This document shows positions 9,822 through 18,566 of a DNA stretch of 64,000 nt, piece after piece. The stretch spans positions 36,520-100,519 of the forward strand of contig JAJZJW010000007.1 of NCBI GenBank assembly GCA_021809845.1. The letters run 5' to 3'. Each line of letters begins with the position of its first letter. The stretch's first letter is position 1. The translations under genes and the position numbers were made by a program. The stretch comes from a bacterium (lineage in GTDB: Bacteria > SZUA-79 > Acidulodesulfobacterales > Acidulodesulfobacteraceae). Under the pieces are notes generated by a model. It did not search any database. It worked only from the letters and a program-made list of their open reading frames with translations, and was not told where the DNA came from.

Positions 9822-10685
9822 ATGCAGAATACTTCAAATGTAAATTTAGACGATGAAACATTTTGTAAGATTAGAGACCTCATATACCAGCTGACCGGAA
9901 TATTTTATAATGAACAAAAAAAATATCTGATAGAGACTAGACTGTCTACAAGATTATCCGACCTTAATTTAACAAATTATGAAGATTATTTTTATCTTCT
10001 TAAATATTCTGCTAAACAATCTGATGAAATAAAGGAACTGTTTAATAGTATTACTACAAATGAGACCAGTTTTTTTAGGGATGCTCCTCAATTAAAAGTC
10101 TTTGAAGACGATGTTTTAGGAGAGATACTTAAACAAATTAAAAAATCGCCTGCAAATTATTCAAAAAAAATAAGAATATGGAGCGCTGGATGCTCAACAG
10201 GAGAAGAACCTTTTACTCTTGCAATTATAATCATGGAGCATTTATATGAAATTCCTGCGGGATTCAGTTTTGAAATTATAGGTTCAGATATCAGCGAAAA
10301 GGCTTTGTATTCCGCAAAAAAAGGGATATATAGCAGCTACACGCTGAGAAATACCGAACTTAAACTGCTCGAAAGATACTTTGACAAAATAGGCAATGAA
10401 CAATTTCAGGTTAAAAATAATATTAAAAATATGGTAAATTTTTACAATATTAATTTAATAAATTTTGATTCTATTAAAAAGATAGGGAATTTTGATATAA
10501 TATTCTGCAGAAATGTAATAATATATTTTAATAATGATTCAAAAAAAATTGTTATATCAAACCTATATGATTCTCTAAAAAAAAACGGCTATTTATTTTT
10601 AGGTCATTCAGAATCTTTGCATTTTATTTCAAGTTCATTTAAATTAGTGGGCTTCGGAAAAACGCCTCTTTATGTGAAAGAATGA
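9822..10685 (+). CDS. cheR: Chemotaxis methyltransferase CheR
   Basis: CheR transfers methyl groups from S-adenosylmethionine to glutamates of chemoreceptors. The 287-residue product has the N-terminal helical domain, the TTNETSFFRD motif, the SAM-binding loop WSAGCSTGEEP and the motif DIIFCRNVIIYF, all characteristic of CheR. It lies ahead of two CheY-type genes and cheA, and pairs functionally with the CheB esterase at 14507. No methyl-accepting receptor gene is in this window. Confidence 0.96.
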   Translation: MQNTSNVNLDDETFCKIRDLIYQLTGIFYNEQKKYLIETRLSTRLSDLNLTNYEDYFYLLKYSAKQSDEIKELFNSITTNETSFFRDAPQLKVFEDDVLGEILKQIKKSPANYSKKIRIWSAGCSTGEEPFTLAIIIMEHLYEIPAGFSFEIIGSDISEKALYSAKKGIYSSYTLRNTELKLLERYFDKIGNEQFQVKNNIKNMVNFYNINLINFDSIKKIGNFDIIFCRNVIIYFNNDSKKIVISNLYDSLKKNGYLFLGHSESLHFISSSFKLVGFGKTPLYVKE

Positions 10686-10745
10686 TTTATTTAATGCTTA
10701 ATTAATAATTAATTATTTATGCGTAAATATTCGGTAAATTAAACT

Positions 10746-11144
10746 ATGGAAAATAAGAGCGGCAGAAATGTTGATAAAAGTGCAGATGTTAAAACCATCC
10801 TGGTAGTTGAAGATTCTATCGTTGTTATTAAATTGCTGTCTTTGTCTTTCGTCGGAAAAGGTTTTAAGGTGCTGACGGCGAGGGATGGATTTGAAGCATT
10901 AGAAATCGCTATTAAAAATGATATAGACCTTATTATTACCGACCTCAATATGCCTCAGATGGACGGCATCACGCTTTTAAAAAATTTAAAAGAGAATGAA
11001 GATACAAAGAATATTCCGGTGATACTTATGTCTTCGATGAAACCTAAGGAAGACGAAATTAAAAACTGTTTTGCATTTCTGCAAAAACCGTTTAACGAAT
11101 CTGAGTTATTAAAAATTTCTAGAGAAGCATTAAATATTGATTGA
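10746..11144 (+). CDS. CheY-type single-domain response regulator
   Basis: The 132-residue product is a receiver domain with about 15 extra N-terminal residues. The acidic pair E22-D23 and the phosphoacceptor D66 (in IITDLNMPQMDG) are present, as are the switch Ser (ILMSS) and the conserved Lys (LQKPF). No output domain follows. It sits between cheR and the canonical cheY, so it is probably a second CheY or a phosphate sink. I cannot say which from sequence. Confidence 0.9.
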   Translation: MENKSGRNVDKSADVKTILVVEDSIVVIKLLSLSFVGKGFKVLTARDGFEALEIAIKNDIDLIITDLNMPQMDGITLLKNLKENEDTKNIPVILMSSMKPKEDEIKNCFAFLQKPFNESELLKISREALNID

Positions 11145-11374
11145 TTATATTAATATTTTGTTATAATATTTTAAAATATATATTTTTATTTATTATCTTT
11201 TTTATTTTTAGTGTATATTTTAATTTTTAAATTGTGAAATTATGACTGTTTATTTGCAGTGTAATAAATAAACACTGAACTGTGACGGCGATTTTTAAAA
11301 TATTATATAATATTATATTATTGCATAATATTTTATTGTTTAAAATCTTAAAAAATTTTAAGGAGCTAAAACTT

Positions 11375-11758
11375 ATGGCTTTGGATTTATCAATGAAGAT
11401 TCTCGTTGTGGACGATTTTTCAACTATGAGAAGGATAATAAAAAATATATTAAAACAGATAGGATTCACCGACATAGACGAAGCAGAAAACGGACAGGTG
11501 GCGCTTTCAAAATTAAATGATAACGACTACGATTTAGTAGTGTCCGACTGGAATATGCCTGAAATGACCGGCATAGAGCTCCTAAAAGCCGTAAGAGCCA
11601 CTGAGGCTATAAAAGATATTCCGTTTTTAATGGTTACTGCCGAAGCAAAAAAAGAAAATGTTGTAGAAGCTGTCAAAGCAGGTGTTAATAATTATATTGT
11701 CAAGCCGTTTACAGCAGAAATTCTTCAGGAGAAAATAGAAAAAATATTTCCCGATTAA
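11375..11758 (+). CDS. cheY: Chemotaxis response regulator CheY
   Basis: CheY, phosphorylated by CheA, binds the flagellar switch to change rotation. The start chosen at 11375 gives a 127-residue product beginning MALDLSMKILVV, the normal CheY size, and is preceded by AGGAG at 11361-11365. A longer reading frame from 11282 would add a hydrophobic Ile/Leu-rich leader without support. The pattern VVDDFSTMRRI, phosphoacceptor D58 (VVSDWNMPEMTG), MVTAEA and KPFTAE closely match true chemotaxis CheY, better than the upstream paralogue does. Confidence 0.95.
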   Translation: MALDLSMKILVVDDFSTMRRIIKNILKQIGFTDIDEAENGQVALSKLNDNDYDLVVSDWNMPEMTGIELLKAVRATEAIKDIPFLMVTAEAKKENVVEAVKAGVNNYIVKPFTAEILQEKIEKIFPD

Positions 11759-11989
11759 ATTTTTTTTAAATAATACGTCTCATCCCTGAGACTAGGGCAG
11801 TCAGCTTAGTTTATGAATTGAGCAAATCATAAATGGAGCAAATCATGATAATATACACGGGCATAATTTATAAAATTAATTTAATAATTTTTTGAGGTTA
11901 ATTATTTATGATTGACGATTTAATATAATATAATATACACGAGCATAATTTATAAAATTAATTTAATAATTTTTTGAGGTTATTTATTT
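11759..11989. repeat. 82-bp tandem duplication covering the cheA leader and start codon
   Basis: The segment from 11851 (ATATACACGGGCATAATT) recurs from 11933 with an offset of exactly 82 bases. The unit contains the GAGG ribosome-binding region and the first codons of cheA. The upstream copy therefore carries a decoy ATG at 11908, which reads six codons (MIDDLI) and stops at 11926-11928. The downstream copy leads to the true cheA start at 11990. A short GC-containing segment, CATCCCTGAGACTAGGG, lies at about 11781. Confidence 0.85.
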
Positions 11990-14377
11990 ATGATTGACGA
12001 TTCAATGAAAGAAATTATTAATGATTTCGTTCAAGAAGCGTTAGAATTACTTGATTCCTTAAGCGAAAATTTTATTGAGCTTGAAAAAAATCCGGAAGAC
12101 AAAGAGCTTTTAAATACAATTTTTAGAGCGGCTCACACAATTAAGGGTTCGGCCGGATTTTTAGGTTTTCAGAATCTTGTTGAACTTGCGCATAGTGCCG
12201 AAAATATTTTGAACAGATTACGGCAGGGCGAAATTAAACTGACATCTGATATGATGGATTACCTGCTTAAAACTATGGATATTTTGACTGCCATGATTAG
12301 AAATATTAATGACACTGGCGAAGAAGGAAATTTTGATAATGAAGGGATTATTAATAAACTCAATATGCTCGCGACTAATGAGGGGGCAGGACCAGCGGAA
12401 GAAATAAAGACGTCAGAGACAAAGGCAACAGAGACAGAGGCGGGAGCGGTAGAAATAAAGGCAACAGAGACAGAGGCGGGAGCGGTAGAAATAAAGGCAA
12501 CAGAGATTGAGCCGCAGACGGTTAAAGAAACAAATCCTGCAGAAAACAATTCTGATAATAATAAAAAAAATGATGATATTAAAAATACGGCGGAAGAACC
12601 CTCTTCTTCTTCCATACCTTCCAATGACGGCAATAATATTAGCAGTGAAAAACATCATCCAAAGCGTAAAGTTAGAAATTTAGGGGATATTTTATTAGAG
12701 GATAATCTGATGTCTCCGGATGAATTATCTCAAATATTAAAAGAAAAAGAAGAGGAAGAAGAAAAAGAAAAAGAAAAAGAAGTGGAAAAAGAAAAAGTTG
12801 AGGAGCGAAAATATCATGATGTAAAGTCAAATAATGATAATATAACTGCCGATATTAACAATAAAAATTTTAAAGAAAAAGAAATAGGCAAGACAGCAGG
12901 CGAGTCAGCAGACAAGATAGGCAATTTAAACTACGTTGCTCATTCTGACGATGCAAATAATAAAATTGATAAAACAGAAAATTTAAATGAAATCATAAAA
13001 GAATCCGAAACGGAGAAACAAAGTTCTAAAAAGCCTTTGGCGCCTCCTTCTCCCTCCGAAATTAAAAAATCGGTATTGGCTGCGGTTCCGCCGCAGATAC
13101 AGCCGCAGATACAGATACATCCTGCCGTTACATCGCCTGTTGAAACTACAATAAGGGTCGATGTAGAACGGTTAGACAACGTTATGAACTTAGTAGGTGA
13201 ATTAGTCCTTTCCAGAAATAGAATATTTAATATATCTTCTAAATTGGAGCTTAAATATCCCGATGATGAATTTACCGATACTCTCACAGAGGTTGTTTCA
13301 AATTTAAATCTAATAACTACAGACCTGCAGCTTGCCGTTATGAAAACGAGGATGCAGCCGGTTAAAAAAGTATTCAGTAAATTTCCAAGAATGGTAAGAG
13401 ATTTATCTAAAGAGCTAGGTAAAGAAATAGAATTAAATATTGCCGGAGAAGAAACTGAATTAGATAAATCGGTAATTGAAGAAATTGGAGACCCGCTTGT
13501 GCATCTCATAAGAAACAGCATAGACCACGGCATAGAGATGCCTGAAGATAGAATAAAAGCAGGGAAATCTAAAGCCGGAACAATTAATCTGTCTGCCGAA
13601 CATGAAGGAAATTATATTATCATAGAAGTATCTGATGACGGCAAAGGGATGGATCCGAATATTTTAAGAAAAAAAGCCGTAGAAAAAGGACTGATAGATG
13701 ATAAAACAGCTTCGTCTATTTCCGATAAAGATGCATTGAGTCTCATTTTTGCTCCAGGTTTCAGCACAAAAGACAAAGTTACTGAAATTTCGGGCAGGGG
13801 AGTCGGCATGGATGTTGTCAAAACTAATATTCAAAAACTTAATGGCATAATCGACATAGAATCCGAAAAAGGTAAGGGCTCCGATATAATTCTCAAACTT
13901 CCTTTAACAGTCGCGATAATTCAAACATTGATAATCGGGGTGGAAGATGAAATATTTGCTATCCCTTTAAATTCTGTCGTAGAAACGTTAAGGATACCCG
14001 AGTCTTCAATACAAACTATTGACAACCATGAAGTAATTAATCTAAGGAAATCTGTTTTATCTTTATTGCGTTTAAGTGAAGAATTCGGCGTCGATGCTTC
14101 TCTGAATAAACCTTTGCAATCAGCAGGAAATGCTCCTGCGGTAGATAAAAAACCTCTGTCCGGCAAAGAGGTTTATGTCGTTGTAGTAGCCCTTGCAGAA
14201 AAAAGAATAGGTATAGTTGTTGATACACTTTATGGACAGGAAGAGGTTGTTATAAAATCATTAGGCGACTATCAATTTGGATATAAAGGCATATCCGGAG
14301 CAACTATCACCGGTGACGGAAAAGTCGTTCTTATTATGGACATTGCGTCAATGATTGATGTTTTACAAAAAAGATAA
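11990..14377 (+). CDS. cheA: Chemotaxis histidine kinase CheA
   Basis: CheA autophosphorylates in response to receptor signals and passes phosphate to CheY and CheB. The 795-residue product has an N-terminal Hpt domain with phospho-acceptor H49 (AAHTIKGSAGF), a long linker, the dimerisation and HATPase domains (NSIDHGIE, DDGKGMD, SGRGVGMDVV), and a C-terminal CheW-like domain. The linker is unusual: residues about 148-171 repeat a 12-residue acidic unit (ETEAGAVEIKAT) encoded by a 36-bp tandem repeat at 12431-12502. A motif LGDILLEDNLMSPDEL near residue 236 resembles a GspE-N-like motif and is followed by a Glu/Lys-rich stretch. A normal P2 domain is not evident. Confidence 0.95.
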   Translation: MIDDSMKEIINDFVQEALELLDSLSENFIELEKNPEDKELLNTIFRAAHTIKGSAGFLGFQNLVELAHSAENILNRLRQGEIKLTSDMMDYLLKTMDILTAMIRNINDTGEEGNFDNEGIINKLNMLATNEGAGPAEEIKTSETKATETEAGAVEIKATETEAGAVEIKATEIEPQTVKETNPAENNSDNNKKNDDIKNTAEEPSSSSIPSNDGNNISSEKHHPKRKVRNLGDILLEDNLMSPDELSQILKEKEEEEEKEKEKEVEKEKVEERKYHDVKSNNDNITADINNKNFKEKEIGKTAGESADKIGNLNYVAHSDDANNKIDKTENLNEIIKESETEKQSSKKPLAPPSPSEIKKSVLAAVPPQIQPQIQIHPAVTSPVETTIRVDVERLDNVMNLVGELVLSRNRIFNISSKLELKYPDDEFTDTLTEVVSNLNLITTDLQLAVMKTRMQPVKKVFSKFPRMVRDLSKELGKEIELNIAGEETELDKSVIEEIGDPLVHLIRNSIDHGIEMPEDRIKAGKSKAGTINLSAEHEGNYIIIEVSDDGKGMDPNILRKKAVEKGLIDDKTASSISDKDALSLIFAPGFSTKDKVTEISGRGVGMDVVKTNIQKLNGIIDIESEKGKGSDIILKLPLTVAIIQTLIIGVEDEIFAIPLNSVVETLRIPESSIQTIDNHEVINLRKSVLSLLRLSEEFGVDASLNKPLQSAGNAPAVDKKPLSGKEVYVVVVALAEKRIGIVVDTLYGQEEVVIKSLGDYQFGYKGISGATITGDGKVVLIMDIASMIDVLQKR
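12431..12502 (+). repeat. 36-bp coding tandem repeat in cheA linker
   Basis: Two consecutive copies of a 36-bp unit beginning GAGACAGAGGCGGGAG encode the 12-residue peptide ETEAGAVEIKAT twice. A partial third unit continues on the right. The frame is preserved, so the repeat can expand or contract in whole units and change linker length without breaking CheA. Confidence 0.85.
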
Positions 14378-14494
14378 TTTAGGTATTGAAGTATCTAAGT
14401 ATTAAAGTATTAAAAAAGTTAGCATTGAAGTTATTGAAGTATCTAATAATTGTTTAAGTATCTAATTATTGAATATTCACTTTATTTTATGCAT

Positions 14495-14509
14495 GGAGGA
14501 TTTAAATTG
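14495..14509 (+). promoter_or_regulatory. Ribosome-binding site that sets a TTG start for cheB
   Basis: GGAGGA at 14495-14500 is followed after six bases by TTG at 14507. The same 15-base string, GGAGGATTTAAATTG, occurs at the flgG start (22437-22451). This supports the TTG rather than the upstream in-frame codon at 14450. Confidence 0.75.
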
Positions 14510-15670
14510 CCTGAAAAAATTATTAGAGTTCTTATTGTCGACGATTCTGCGTTTATGCGAAGGGCGATATCTTCTTTGCTTGAAGATGAAAATGATATAA
14601 AAGTAGTCGGTCAGGCGAAAGATGGAGAAGATGCTATTAAGCAGATAGAAGACCTCAGGCCGGATGTTGTAACTATGGATATTGAAATGCCTAAAATGGA
14701 CGGTCTGGCAGCTCTTAAAATAATAATGAAAAAAAATCCGCTGCCCGTTATTATGGTGAGTTCGCTTACTGAAGAAGGAGCCAAAGCTACCCTTGACGCA
14801 TTAGATTATGGCGCAGTGGATTATATACCTAAAAATCTTTCAAATGTCTCGTTAAATATTTTAAAGGTCAAGGACGATTTGATTTCAAAAATCAGAGCGG
14901 TTACGGCTAATAAAACTATTTATAGAATTAAACCTTCATTTGAAAAGAACGATAATATTTTATCCCAATCGGATAGCAATAAAACAAAACATACTGATAT
15001 TATAGCTAAAAAGTTATTTAGCAGCAATCTCAATAACAATAAGAATAATAGCAACATTCATCTTGAAGACAGTTTATTTTCCAATAACAATGGCAAAAAT
15101 AAAGGAATAGTAGCTATTGGTTCTTCTACAGGCGGCCCTAAAGCTTTGCAGGAAGTCATCCCGCTGCTTCCTGCGGATTTTCCATTTCCAATACTGATAG
15201 TTCAGCATATGCCAAAGGCTTTTACAGGACCGTTTGCTCAGAGACTCTCCAGTATTTCACATATAAAAGTAATAGAAGCCGAGGGAGGTGAAATCATTCA
15301 GCCGGGCGTGGCTTATCTTGCACCGGGGGACAAGCATATGATTATCAAAAGGGACGGAAAAGACGGCGTTAAGATATTTATTTCCGAAGAACCCAAGGAC
15401 TTAATCAACAGACCTTCTGTTACTGTAATGATGAAATCTGTCGCCGATGAGTACCGTGAAAAATCTATTGCTGTAATGCTCACTGGAATGGGTTCCGACG
15501 GGTTAGAAGGTATGTCAGACATAAAAAAATACGGAGGAAGTACAATTGCTCAGGATGAAGCGACATGCGTAGTGTACGGTATGCCGAAAGCGGTGATAGA
15601 TGCAGGTATAGTAGACAAGGTTCTTCCGGTATATAAAATAGCCGAGGAGATTATAAGGGAAAGTAAGTAG
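14507..15670 (+). CDS. cheB: Chemotaxis methylesterase/glutamine deamidase CheB
   Basis: CheB removes receptor methyl groups and is activated by phosphorylation from CheA. With the TTG start at 14507 the product is 387 residues. The N-terminal receiver domain has phosphoacceptor D58 (VTMDIEMPKMDG). The C-terminal esterase domain carries the catalytic triad S207 (GSSTGGP), H234 (VQHMPKAF) and D331 (MLTGMGSDG). The inter-domain linker around residues 150-190 is Asn/Lys/Ser rich. An in-frame codon at 14450 would add 19 residues but lacks a ribosome-binding site. It lies between cheA and cheW. Confidence 0.95.
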   Translation: MPEKIIRVLIVDDSAFMRRAISSLLEDENDIKVVGQAKDGEDAIKQIEDLRPDVVTMDIEMPKMDGLAALKIIMKKNPLPVIMVSSLTEEGAKATLDALDYGAVDYIPKNLSNVSLNILKVKDDLISKIRAVTANKTIYRIKPSFEKNDNILSQSDSNKTKHTDIIAKKLFSSNLNNNKNNSNIHLEDSLFSNNNGKNKGIVAIGSSTGGPKALQEVIPLLPADFPFPILIVQHMPKAFTGPFAQRLSSISHIKVIEAEGGEIIQPGVAYLAPGDKHMIIKRDGKDGVKIFISEEPKDLINRPSVTVMMKSVADEYREKSIAVMLTGMGSDGLEGMSDIKKYGGSTIAQDEATCVVYGMPKAVIDAGIVDKVLPVYKIAEEIIRESK

Positions 15671-15822
15671 AAAAATGCGGAGTATAAAAAATATAAAGAT
15701 ATAAAAATAGGTACCTGTCCATGAAAAAAGGTATCTGTCCCTAATTAAAAAAAATAAAAAAATAGGTGTCTGTCCCTAATTAACCTAATTAAAAAACATT
15801 AAAGAATCGGAGGTTGATTTTT
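15671..15822. repeat. Dispersed TGTCTGTCCC-type repeats
   Basis: Three related motifs occur in this gap: AGGTACCTGTCC near 15710, AGGTATCTGTCCCTAATT near 15730, and AGGTGTCTGTCCCTAATT near 15762. The same family appears in both orientations at 25659-25815. They resemble short repetitive extragenic elements rather than coding sequence. The cheW ribosome-binding site GGAGG lies at 15809-15813. Confidence 0.75.
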
Positions 15823-16338
15823 ATGGAGCAAGAAATAGTTAAGATGCCAGACGATAAAAAAACCGATGAAAATGCGGGCGTGAATGCGATAATGCAATTG
15901 GTCACATTTACTTTGGGCAATGAAGAATTTGCGCTTGATATATTAAAGGTTCAGGAAATTAACAGAATGGTGGAAATCACTAAAGTTCCTAAAGCGCCAA
16001 ATTTTGTTGAAGGAGTTATAAATCTTAGGGGTAAAGTTATTCCGATAGTAGATATAAGGAAAAAATTTCATTTAAATTTTAAAGAATCAACAAAAGACAC
16101 AAGAATTATCGTTGTAAATATCTTGGGTAAAACTATAGGTCTGATAGTTGACAGCGTGTCTGAGGTTTTACGTATAAATTCAAATACTATTCAGCCGCCG
16201 CCGCCACTTGTTGCAAGTCTGGATTCGGATTATATAAAAGGCGTAGGCAAACTTGATGACAGATTAATTATACTTCTTGATATAGACAAAATTTTTACAA
16301 CCGGCGAACACAATTTAATCGAGTCGGCTGTAAAGTAA
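15823..16338 (+). CDS. cheW: Chemotaxis coupling protein CheW
   Basis: CheW links chemoreceptors to CheA in the signalling array. The ATG at 15823 is nine bases after GGAGG and gives a 171-residue product. A TTG at 15814 overlaps the end of that site and is unlikely to be used. After an acidic N-terminal tail of about 25 residues comes a full CheW domain with the core signatures FALDILKVQEI, VEGVINLRGKVIPIVDIRKKF and GLIVDSVSEVLRI. It is the third chemotaxis gene of the cheA-cheB-cheW run and precedes the ParA-like gene. Confidence 0.95.
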   Translation: MEQEIVKMPDDKKTDENAGVNAIMQLVTFTLGNEEFALDILKVQEINRMVEITKVPKAPNFVEGVINLRGKVIPIVDIRKKFHLNFKESTKDTRIIVVNILGKTIGLIVDSVSEVLRINSNTIQPPPPLVASLDSDYIKGVGKLDDRLIILLDIDKIFTTGEHNLIESAVK

Positions 16339-16602
16339 ACCGGTAAACTGCTGAATCAGCAGGCTGGTTAGATAGATAGTTAACGTGATTTTAATTTAAA
16401 TATTGGATTAACATTGCGCGCGCCATACTTAACCTTAAGTTATAATTATAACTAATTGCGATAAGTGAAGCAATAAGTGAAGCACCGACTTTCTCACGAT
16501 AGATATTTCGTTAAAAAAATATTTAGTCTTTTTCTATAGGCATATGAGTAATGCAAGATATTAAGCGAACTTAGCAGATAATTTCATATATATCATAACG
16601 AT
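16339..16602. other. Intergenic gap with a short hairpin after cheW
   Basis: A small inverted repeat CTGCTG-AAT-CAGCAG lies about ten bases after the cheW stop, flanked by AACC and GGTT that could extend the stem. No T-tract follows, so it is only a weak terminator candidate. The rest is non-repetitive and mixed in composition. No promoter consensus was convincing. Confidence 0.4.
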
Positions 16603-17415
16603 ATGATTTGTCAAAAAAAACCATTCATTTATGCAATTGCAAATCAGAAAGGGGGAGTAGGAAAAACTACTACGGCTTTAACGCTAGCCAGTTCTTTATC
16701 TGTTTTAGGGCAAAATGTTTTACTTATAGACCTTGACCCGCAGGCCAGTCTAACGGCGCATTTGGCAATTGAACCGGAAATGGTTGAAAATTCTATAGGC
16801 AGTTTGCTGGTTTCGGATACCTACGATGTTGAACGGTTTATTATAAAGAAATATAAAATTAAGGATGGCGGCTCTATTGACATTATACCTTCTAATATTA
16901 ATCTTGCAAAAATAGAATCTAATCTTTCTACGTCTAGTGGCGGAGGATTAAGGCTAAAAGAAAAATTAAAGTATTTGCCGGATTATTACGATTATGTTAT
17001 AATAGACTCGTCGCCGGCGTTGAGCGTACTTTTAATAAGCGCTATAGCGTCATGCAACGGCATAATAATCCCGGTTGAGGCTGACTATCTATCAATAAGA
17101 GGGGTTGAGCTGCTTATAAAAACTATACAAAAGGTAGAACAGGCACTTGATGTCAAGTGCTATTATAAACTTTTAATAACTATGTTTGATAAAAGAACGA
17201 ATTCTTCGGCTAAATCTTTAAATTATTTTAAAACTAATTATAAAGAAAATAGTTTTGACAACTATATAAATGTCGATACAAAATTTAAAGACGCAAGTTT
17301 TGTTAAAAAACCTTTAACTTATTATGAAGCTAAATCGCGCGGTTCTATTGATTATTTGCACATAGCCCGTGAGATTTTAAGTCTTTCTGCGGAAACTGCG
17401 CAAGAGGAGGAGTAA
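16603..17415 (+). CDS. ParA/Soj-family ATPase, probable chemotaxis-array positioning protein (ParC-like)
   Basis: The 270-residue product is a ParA-type ATPase with the deviant Walker A motif KGGVGKTT near residue 16, Walker A' LIDLDPQAS and Walker B VIIDSSPAL. It lacks the N-terminal DNA-binding extension of plasmid ParA, and no ParB gene follows. Instead it lies after cheW and 5 bases before a gene with a C-terminal CheW-like domain. That is the arrangement of parC-parP in Vibrio, where ParC places chemotaxis arrays at the pole. The role is inferred from this context; a chromosome-segregation Soj is the alternative but less likely. Confidence 0.85.
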   Translation: MICQKKPFIYAIANQKGGVGKTTTALTLASSLSVLGQNVLLIDLDPQASLTAHLAIEPEMVENSIGSLLVSDTYDVERFIIKKYKIKDGGSIDIIPSNINLAKIESNLSTSSGGGLRLKEKLKYLPDYYDYVIIDSSPALSVLLISAIASCNGIIIPVEADYLSIRGVELLIKTIQKVEQALDVKCYYKLLITMFDKRTNSSAKSLNYFKTNYKENSFDNYINVDTKFKDASFVKKPLTYYEAKSRGSIDYLHIAREILSLSAETAQEEE

Positions 17416-17420
17416 ATAAG

Positions 17421-18296
17421 ATGCAGAATAATTTTTTAACTAAAAATTTTACAAAAGAGCCTGATATTATTAGTCCATGGATTGATAAACTATTGACGCC
17501 GGTTAATAATAATATGAATATTATTAAAATTGACGGAAAAAGCAAAGAAGAGCCTTCTGCAATAAAGCCCAATTCTAATGTCATATCGCTAAATAATTCA
17601 AAATCAAATCATGGTCTATCATATGAAAACATCGAAGAAGAAGATAACGGCGGATTTTCAGATGAAAACGGGGAATCAGCGGAAGGTGCGCGCATTTACA
17701 CTTATCCGGTTAAAAAAATATTAACCCTTGACGGAAATATTAGTACTAATGGTAATATTGACGCCAGTGTAAACGAAAATACTTTTCAAAAACTTTCGGT
17801 TGATAACAATCTTGAAAAAGAAATTACATATTTGAGCTTTAGTATTAATAATTCTTATATTTCTTTCTCTGTTGAAAATATTGTTGAAATTATCAAATAT
17901 ACAGAACCTTTTAAATTATATACAAAAAAAATAGAGCTTTTAGGTCTAATTAATTACAGAGACAGTGCCATTCCGATATATGATTTTTTTGCAGTTAATT
18001 CTTATAATTCTTACGACTCCTACGGTCGCAAGGACAGCGGCAAAGTTTTATTTAATAAAAATAAAGAATACATATTTAAATATATCGTAATATGTTCATT
18101 TAATAAAGAAAATTTCGGTCTATGTATTGATAGTGCGGGCACGATAAAAAAAATAAAGAACCGTGAACTCATAACGCCTAACATTATTAAATATAAAGAT
18201 TCGAAAAATCTGACGTACAAACTGTTTGAAAATGAAAATGGTAAATTTTCTTCAATAATTGAAATGCAGAACTTGTATAATTATTTAAAATTTTAA
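17421..18296 (+). CDS. CheW-domain protein, probable ParP-like array-positioning partner
   Basis: The 291-residue product has a long low-complexity N-terminal half (residues 1-130, rich in Asn, Ser, Asp and Glu) and a C-terminal CheW-like domain (about 134-291; for example YISFSVENIVEIIKY and ELLGLINYRDSAIPIYDFF). The CheW core is divergent and lacks the tight NLRGxxxP signature. A strong GAGGAGG lies upstream at the end of the ParA-like gene. ParP in Vibrio has the same plan: variable N-terminal region plus CheW-like domain, encoded next to parC. The last 113 bases of this gene are copied twice downstream. Confidence 0.75.
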   Translation: MQNNFLTKNFTKEPDIISPWIDKLLTPVNNNMNIIKIDGKSKEEPSAIKPNSNVISLNNSKSNHGLSYENIEEEDNGGFSDENGESAEGARIYTYPVKKILTLDGNISTNGNIDASVNENTFQKLSVDNNLEKEITYLSFSINNSYISFSVENIVEIIKYTEPFKLYTKKIELLGLINYRDSAIPIYDFFAVNSYNSYDSYGRKDSGKVLFNKNKEYIFKYIVICSFNKENFGLCIDSAGTIKKIKNRELITPNIIKYKDSKNLTYKLFENENGKFSSIIEMQNLYNYLKF

Positions 18297-18550
18297 TAAA
18301 AAATCAATTATTATTTAATATAAAGATTCGAAAAATCTGACGTACAAACTGTTTGAAAATGAAAATGGTAAATTTTCTCCAATAATTGAAATGCAGAACT
18401 TGTATAATTATTTAAAATTTTAATAAAAAATCAATTATTATTTAATATAAAGATTCGAAAAATCTGACGTACAAACTGTTTGAAAATGAAAATGGTAAAT
18501 TTTCTCCAATAATTGAAATGCAGAACTTGTATAATTATTTAAAATTTTAA
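18170..18550. repeat. 127-bp tandem triplication of the ParP-like gene 3' end
   Basis: The block beginning AATATAAAGATTCGAAAA occurs at 18190 (in the gene), 18317 and 18444, a constant period of 127 bases. Each downstream copy includes the former last codons and stop region of the gene. Copies two and three share TCTCCAATAATT where the gene has TCTTCAATAATT, so they probably derive from one another after the first duplication. No open frame uses the extra copies. Confidence 0.95.
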
Positions 18551-18566
18551 TAAATATTATATAATT

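Noticed and set aside
11282-11374. Upstream extension of cheY
   Set aside because: Hydrophobic leader of low complexity; AGGAG before 11375 fixes the normal start.
12259-12633. Minus-strand frames opposite cheA
   Set aside because: They are antisense to well-conserved domains or to the CheA linker repeat and show only composition-driven peptides.
16603-17415. ParA considered as chromosome-segregation Soj
   Set aside because: There is no parB or parS candidate here and the neighbours are chemotaxis genes.
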